Assembly: GCA_020346805.1 (NCBI GenBank)
Contig: CP070790.1
Coordinates: 1,619,527 to 1,625,801 of the forward strand
Source of the DNA: Planctomycetota bacterium
GTDB taxonomy: Bacteria > Planctomycetota > Phycisphaerae > UBA1845 > PWPN01
Direction of reading: 5' to 3'
DNA: 6,275 nt
Under the pieces are notes generated by a model. It had not been told where the DNA came from, did no database searches, and worked only from the letters and a program-made list of their open reading frames with translations. Positions 4,604-6,275 of this stretch are shown in pieces. Each line of letters begins with the position of its first letter. Position 1 is the stretch's first letter. A program made the translations under genes and the position numbers.

Positions 4604-6275
4604 ATGAGACTGTTATCAACTATCCTATTGGGCGTAATGGTCCTGACTTTTACCGGCAATGCATTTTCAACGGATAGCGAAGTGATCATCAAAGACTTAC
4701 GCTGCGAATACCGCGTCGATCCGCTGGGAATTGATGTGGTCAAGCCTCGTCTCAGTTGGATTCTGGAATCGAATCAACGGGGCCAGAAACAAACCGCCTA
4801 CCAGATCCTGGTGGCCGGCGACACGAATAAACTAAACGCCGAGCAGGTAGACCTCTGGGATTCAGGCAAGGTCGAATCCAATCAATCAATCCACGTGGAA
4901 TACTCCGGCAAGAAACTCGGCTCTCAAGACCAGTGTTATTGGAAAGTCCGCGTGTGGGACAAGGACGGCAAGGTCTCGGCCTGGAGCGAACCGGCCCGAT
5001 GGTCCATAGGATTACTCAAACCTTCGGACTTCAAGGGCAAATGGATCGGAAAAGATGAAATCATTCCCAAAAACGATAGAGACATAAAAAATGCAAACTG
5101 GATCTGGTTTCCCGAAGGCGATCCTACTAAAGGCGTGCACCCCGGTAACCGCTATTTCCGGCGTCAAGTGATAATCCCGGAAAATCGGCAGATCAAAAAT
5201 GCTGTCGCTGTCGTCTCCGCCGACAACAGATTCAATCTATACATCAATGATAAAAAACCTGGCAACGGCAGCGATTTCAAAAACGCCGTACAGCTTGACG
5301 TTACCGAATGTTTTCACCCGGGGACCAACACCATCGGCGTACATGCTGTTAATCAACCACCCGGCAAAAATCCCGCCGGCCTTATCGCCGCTATACGAAT
5401 CGAATTCGAGCAAGGTAATCCCCTGATCATACTAACCGACAAACAATGGCGAGTATTTAATAAACCAACTGAAAACCGGCAAGATCCCGAATTCGATGAC
5501 TCGAAATGGCCGGCGGCAAAAGAAGTCGGTCCTTATGGCATCGAACCATGGGGCAATATCAGCGTCAACCGCTCGGAAAACATGCAGCTCCCCGCCCGCA
5601 TGCTGCGCCGTGAATTCAAGATTGACAAAAAGGTCAAAAAGGCAATGGTATATATATGCGGCCTGGGTTACTACGAACTACATCTTAACGGCAGCAAGGT
5701 CGGCGACCATGTGCTGGACCCCGGCCTCACCGATTACTCAAAACGCGCACCGTATATCACCTATGACGTTACCGAACAATTAAAACAGGGGAGTAATGCC
5801 ATCGGCGTGATGCTTGGCAACTCACGCTATTTCGCCCCCAGGATAGCCATCCCCATTCACACTGTAACCTACGGTTTCCCCAAACTACTCCTGCAAATGC
5901 ACGTCGAGTATGAGGACGGCACAACAACCGATATAGTCAGCGACGAAACCTGGAAGCTGACCACCGATGGGCCGATTCGAGCCAACAACGATTACGACGG
6001 TGAAATCTACGACGCCCGGATGGAACAAGACGGTTGGAGTGAGCCGGGATTCGATGACAACACTTGGCAAAAAGCAAATCTGGTAACCGAATCCGGCGGA
6101 ATCCTCGCCCCCCAGATGGCCGAACCCATACGCGTAACCAAAATCATAAAACCGGTAGCTATCAACAATCCCAAACCCGGCATCTACATCTACGACATGG
6201 GGCAGAATATGGTCGGTTGGGTCAGGCTCACCGTCAAAGGCCCAAAGGGCACGCAGGTTCAACTTCGTTTCGCCG
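4604..6275 (+). CDS. Secreted GH78 alpha-L-rhamnosidase, N-terminal part, cut by the window edge
   Basis: The frame is open to the window end, with 557 codons visible from ATG 4604. GGAG (4590-4593) lies 10 bases upstream, and this start gives a compact signal peptide, MRLLSTILLGVMVLTFTGNAFS, with likely cleavage after A-F-S at about residue 22. An upstream in-frame ATG at 4574 (AAGGGAG at 4555-4561) would add 10 residues and is a real alternative. After the signal comes the GH78 N-terminal domain (LRCEY, PRLSW and QTAYQILVAG in about 27-70). A beta-sandwich follows at about 165-290 (NWIWFPEG, YFRRQV, FNLYIND), then the rhamnosidase N-domain (329-420; LGYYELHLNG, GLTDYSKR, LGNSRYF), and GIYIYDMGQNMVGW (526-539) opens the concanavalin-like domain. 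The catalytic (alpha/alpha)6 barrel lies beyond the window. GH78 enzymes release terminal alpha-L-rhamnose from plant or algal polysaccharides and glycosides. The export signal suggests action in the periplasm or outside the cell. The gene lies 90 bp after the URO-D family gene and is probably co-transcribed. Confidence 0.92.
   Translation, partial: MRLLSTILLGVMVLTFTGNAFSTDSEVIIKDLRCEYRVDPLGIDVVKPRLSWILESNQRGQKQTAYQILVAGDTNKLNAEQVDLWDSGKVESNQSIHVEYSGKKLGSQDQCYWKVRVWDKDGKVSAWSEPARWSIGLLKPSDFKGKWIGKDEIIPKNDRDIKNANWIWFPEGDPTKGVHPGNRYFRRQVIIPENRQIKNAVAVVSADNRFNLYINDKKPGNGSDFKNAVQLDVTECFHPGTNTIGVHAVNQPPGKNPAGLIAAIRIEFEQGNPLIILTDKQWRVFNKPTENRQDPEFDDSKWPAAKEVGPYGIEPWGNISVNRSENMQLPARMLRREFKIDKKVKKAMVYICGLGYYELHLNGSKVGDHVLDPGLTDYSKRAPYITYDVTEQLKQGSNAIGVMLGNSRYFAPRIAIPIHTVTYGFPKLLLQMHVEYEDGTTTDIVSDETWKLTTDGPIRANNDYDGEIYDARMEQDGWSEPGFDDNTWQKANLVTESGGILAPQMAEPIRVTKIIKPVAINNPKPGIYIYDMGQNMVGWVRLTVKGPKGTQVQLRFA

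Noticed and set aside
1..6275. CRISPR array, tRNA or rRNA genes
   Set aside because: No regularly spaced repeats, no cloverleaf-like segment and no rRNA-like sequence were found; the window is almost fully accounted for by protein genes and the REPtron.

Overview
The window is a carbohydrate and C1-type catabolic gene neighbourhood, with every gene on the + strand. Moderate GC, a secreted GH78 rhamnosidase, several MttB/URO-D family methyltransferases and a REP-flanked Y1 transposase suggest a polysaccharide-degrading bacterium, possibly from the Planctomycetes/Verrucomicrobia/Lentisphaerae side of the tree. That placement is inference from gene content; no marker gene is present.

Layout: (1) 1-530, the C-terminal two thirds of a hydroxypyruvate-isomerase-like TIM-barrel protein whose start lies outside the window. 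(2) 547-2016, a complete trimethylamine methyltransferase (MttB) family protein without an in-frame UAG, 16 bp downstream and with a strong ribosome binding site. (3) 2049-2733, a REPtron-like mobile unit: a Y1/HUH REP-associated transposase gene (2113-2688) between two inverted, nearly identical hairpin repeats of about 40 bp. (4) 2766-3116, a small cupin closely resembling KdgF, the enzyme acting on unsaturated uronates. (5) 3117-3379, a 263-bp non-coding stretch with a sigma70-like promoter, a 26-bp palindrome over its -10 box and a 9-bp direct repeat. (6) 3380-4513, a uroporphyrinogen-decarboxylase (URO-D) family protein of the methyltransferase type. (7) 4604 to the window end, the N-terminal part of a secreted GH78 alpha-L-rhamnosidase.

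How the genes may work together (inference): without the mobile unit, the mttB-like and cupin genes would be only about 67 bp apart, so genes 1, 2 and 4 look like one operon interrupted by the REPtron. The genes after 3126 may form a second, regulated unit. The rhamnosidase would release rhamnose from a polymer such as rhamnogalacturonan or ulvan, the KdgF-like cupin would process unsaturated uronates from the same polymer, and the sugar isomerase would act further down. MttB and URO-D family proteins are classically the first and second methyltransferases of corrinoid-dependent demethylation. Their presence here suggests removal of methyl groups from a substrate linked to this polymer, although no corrinoid protein is visible in the window.
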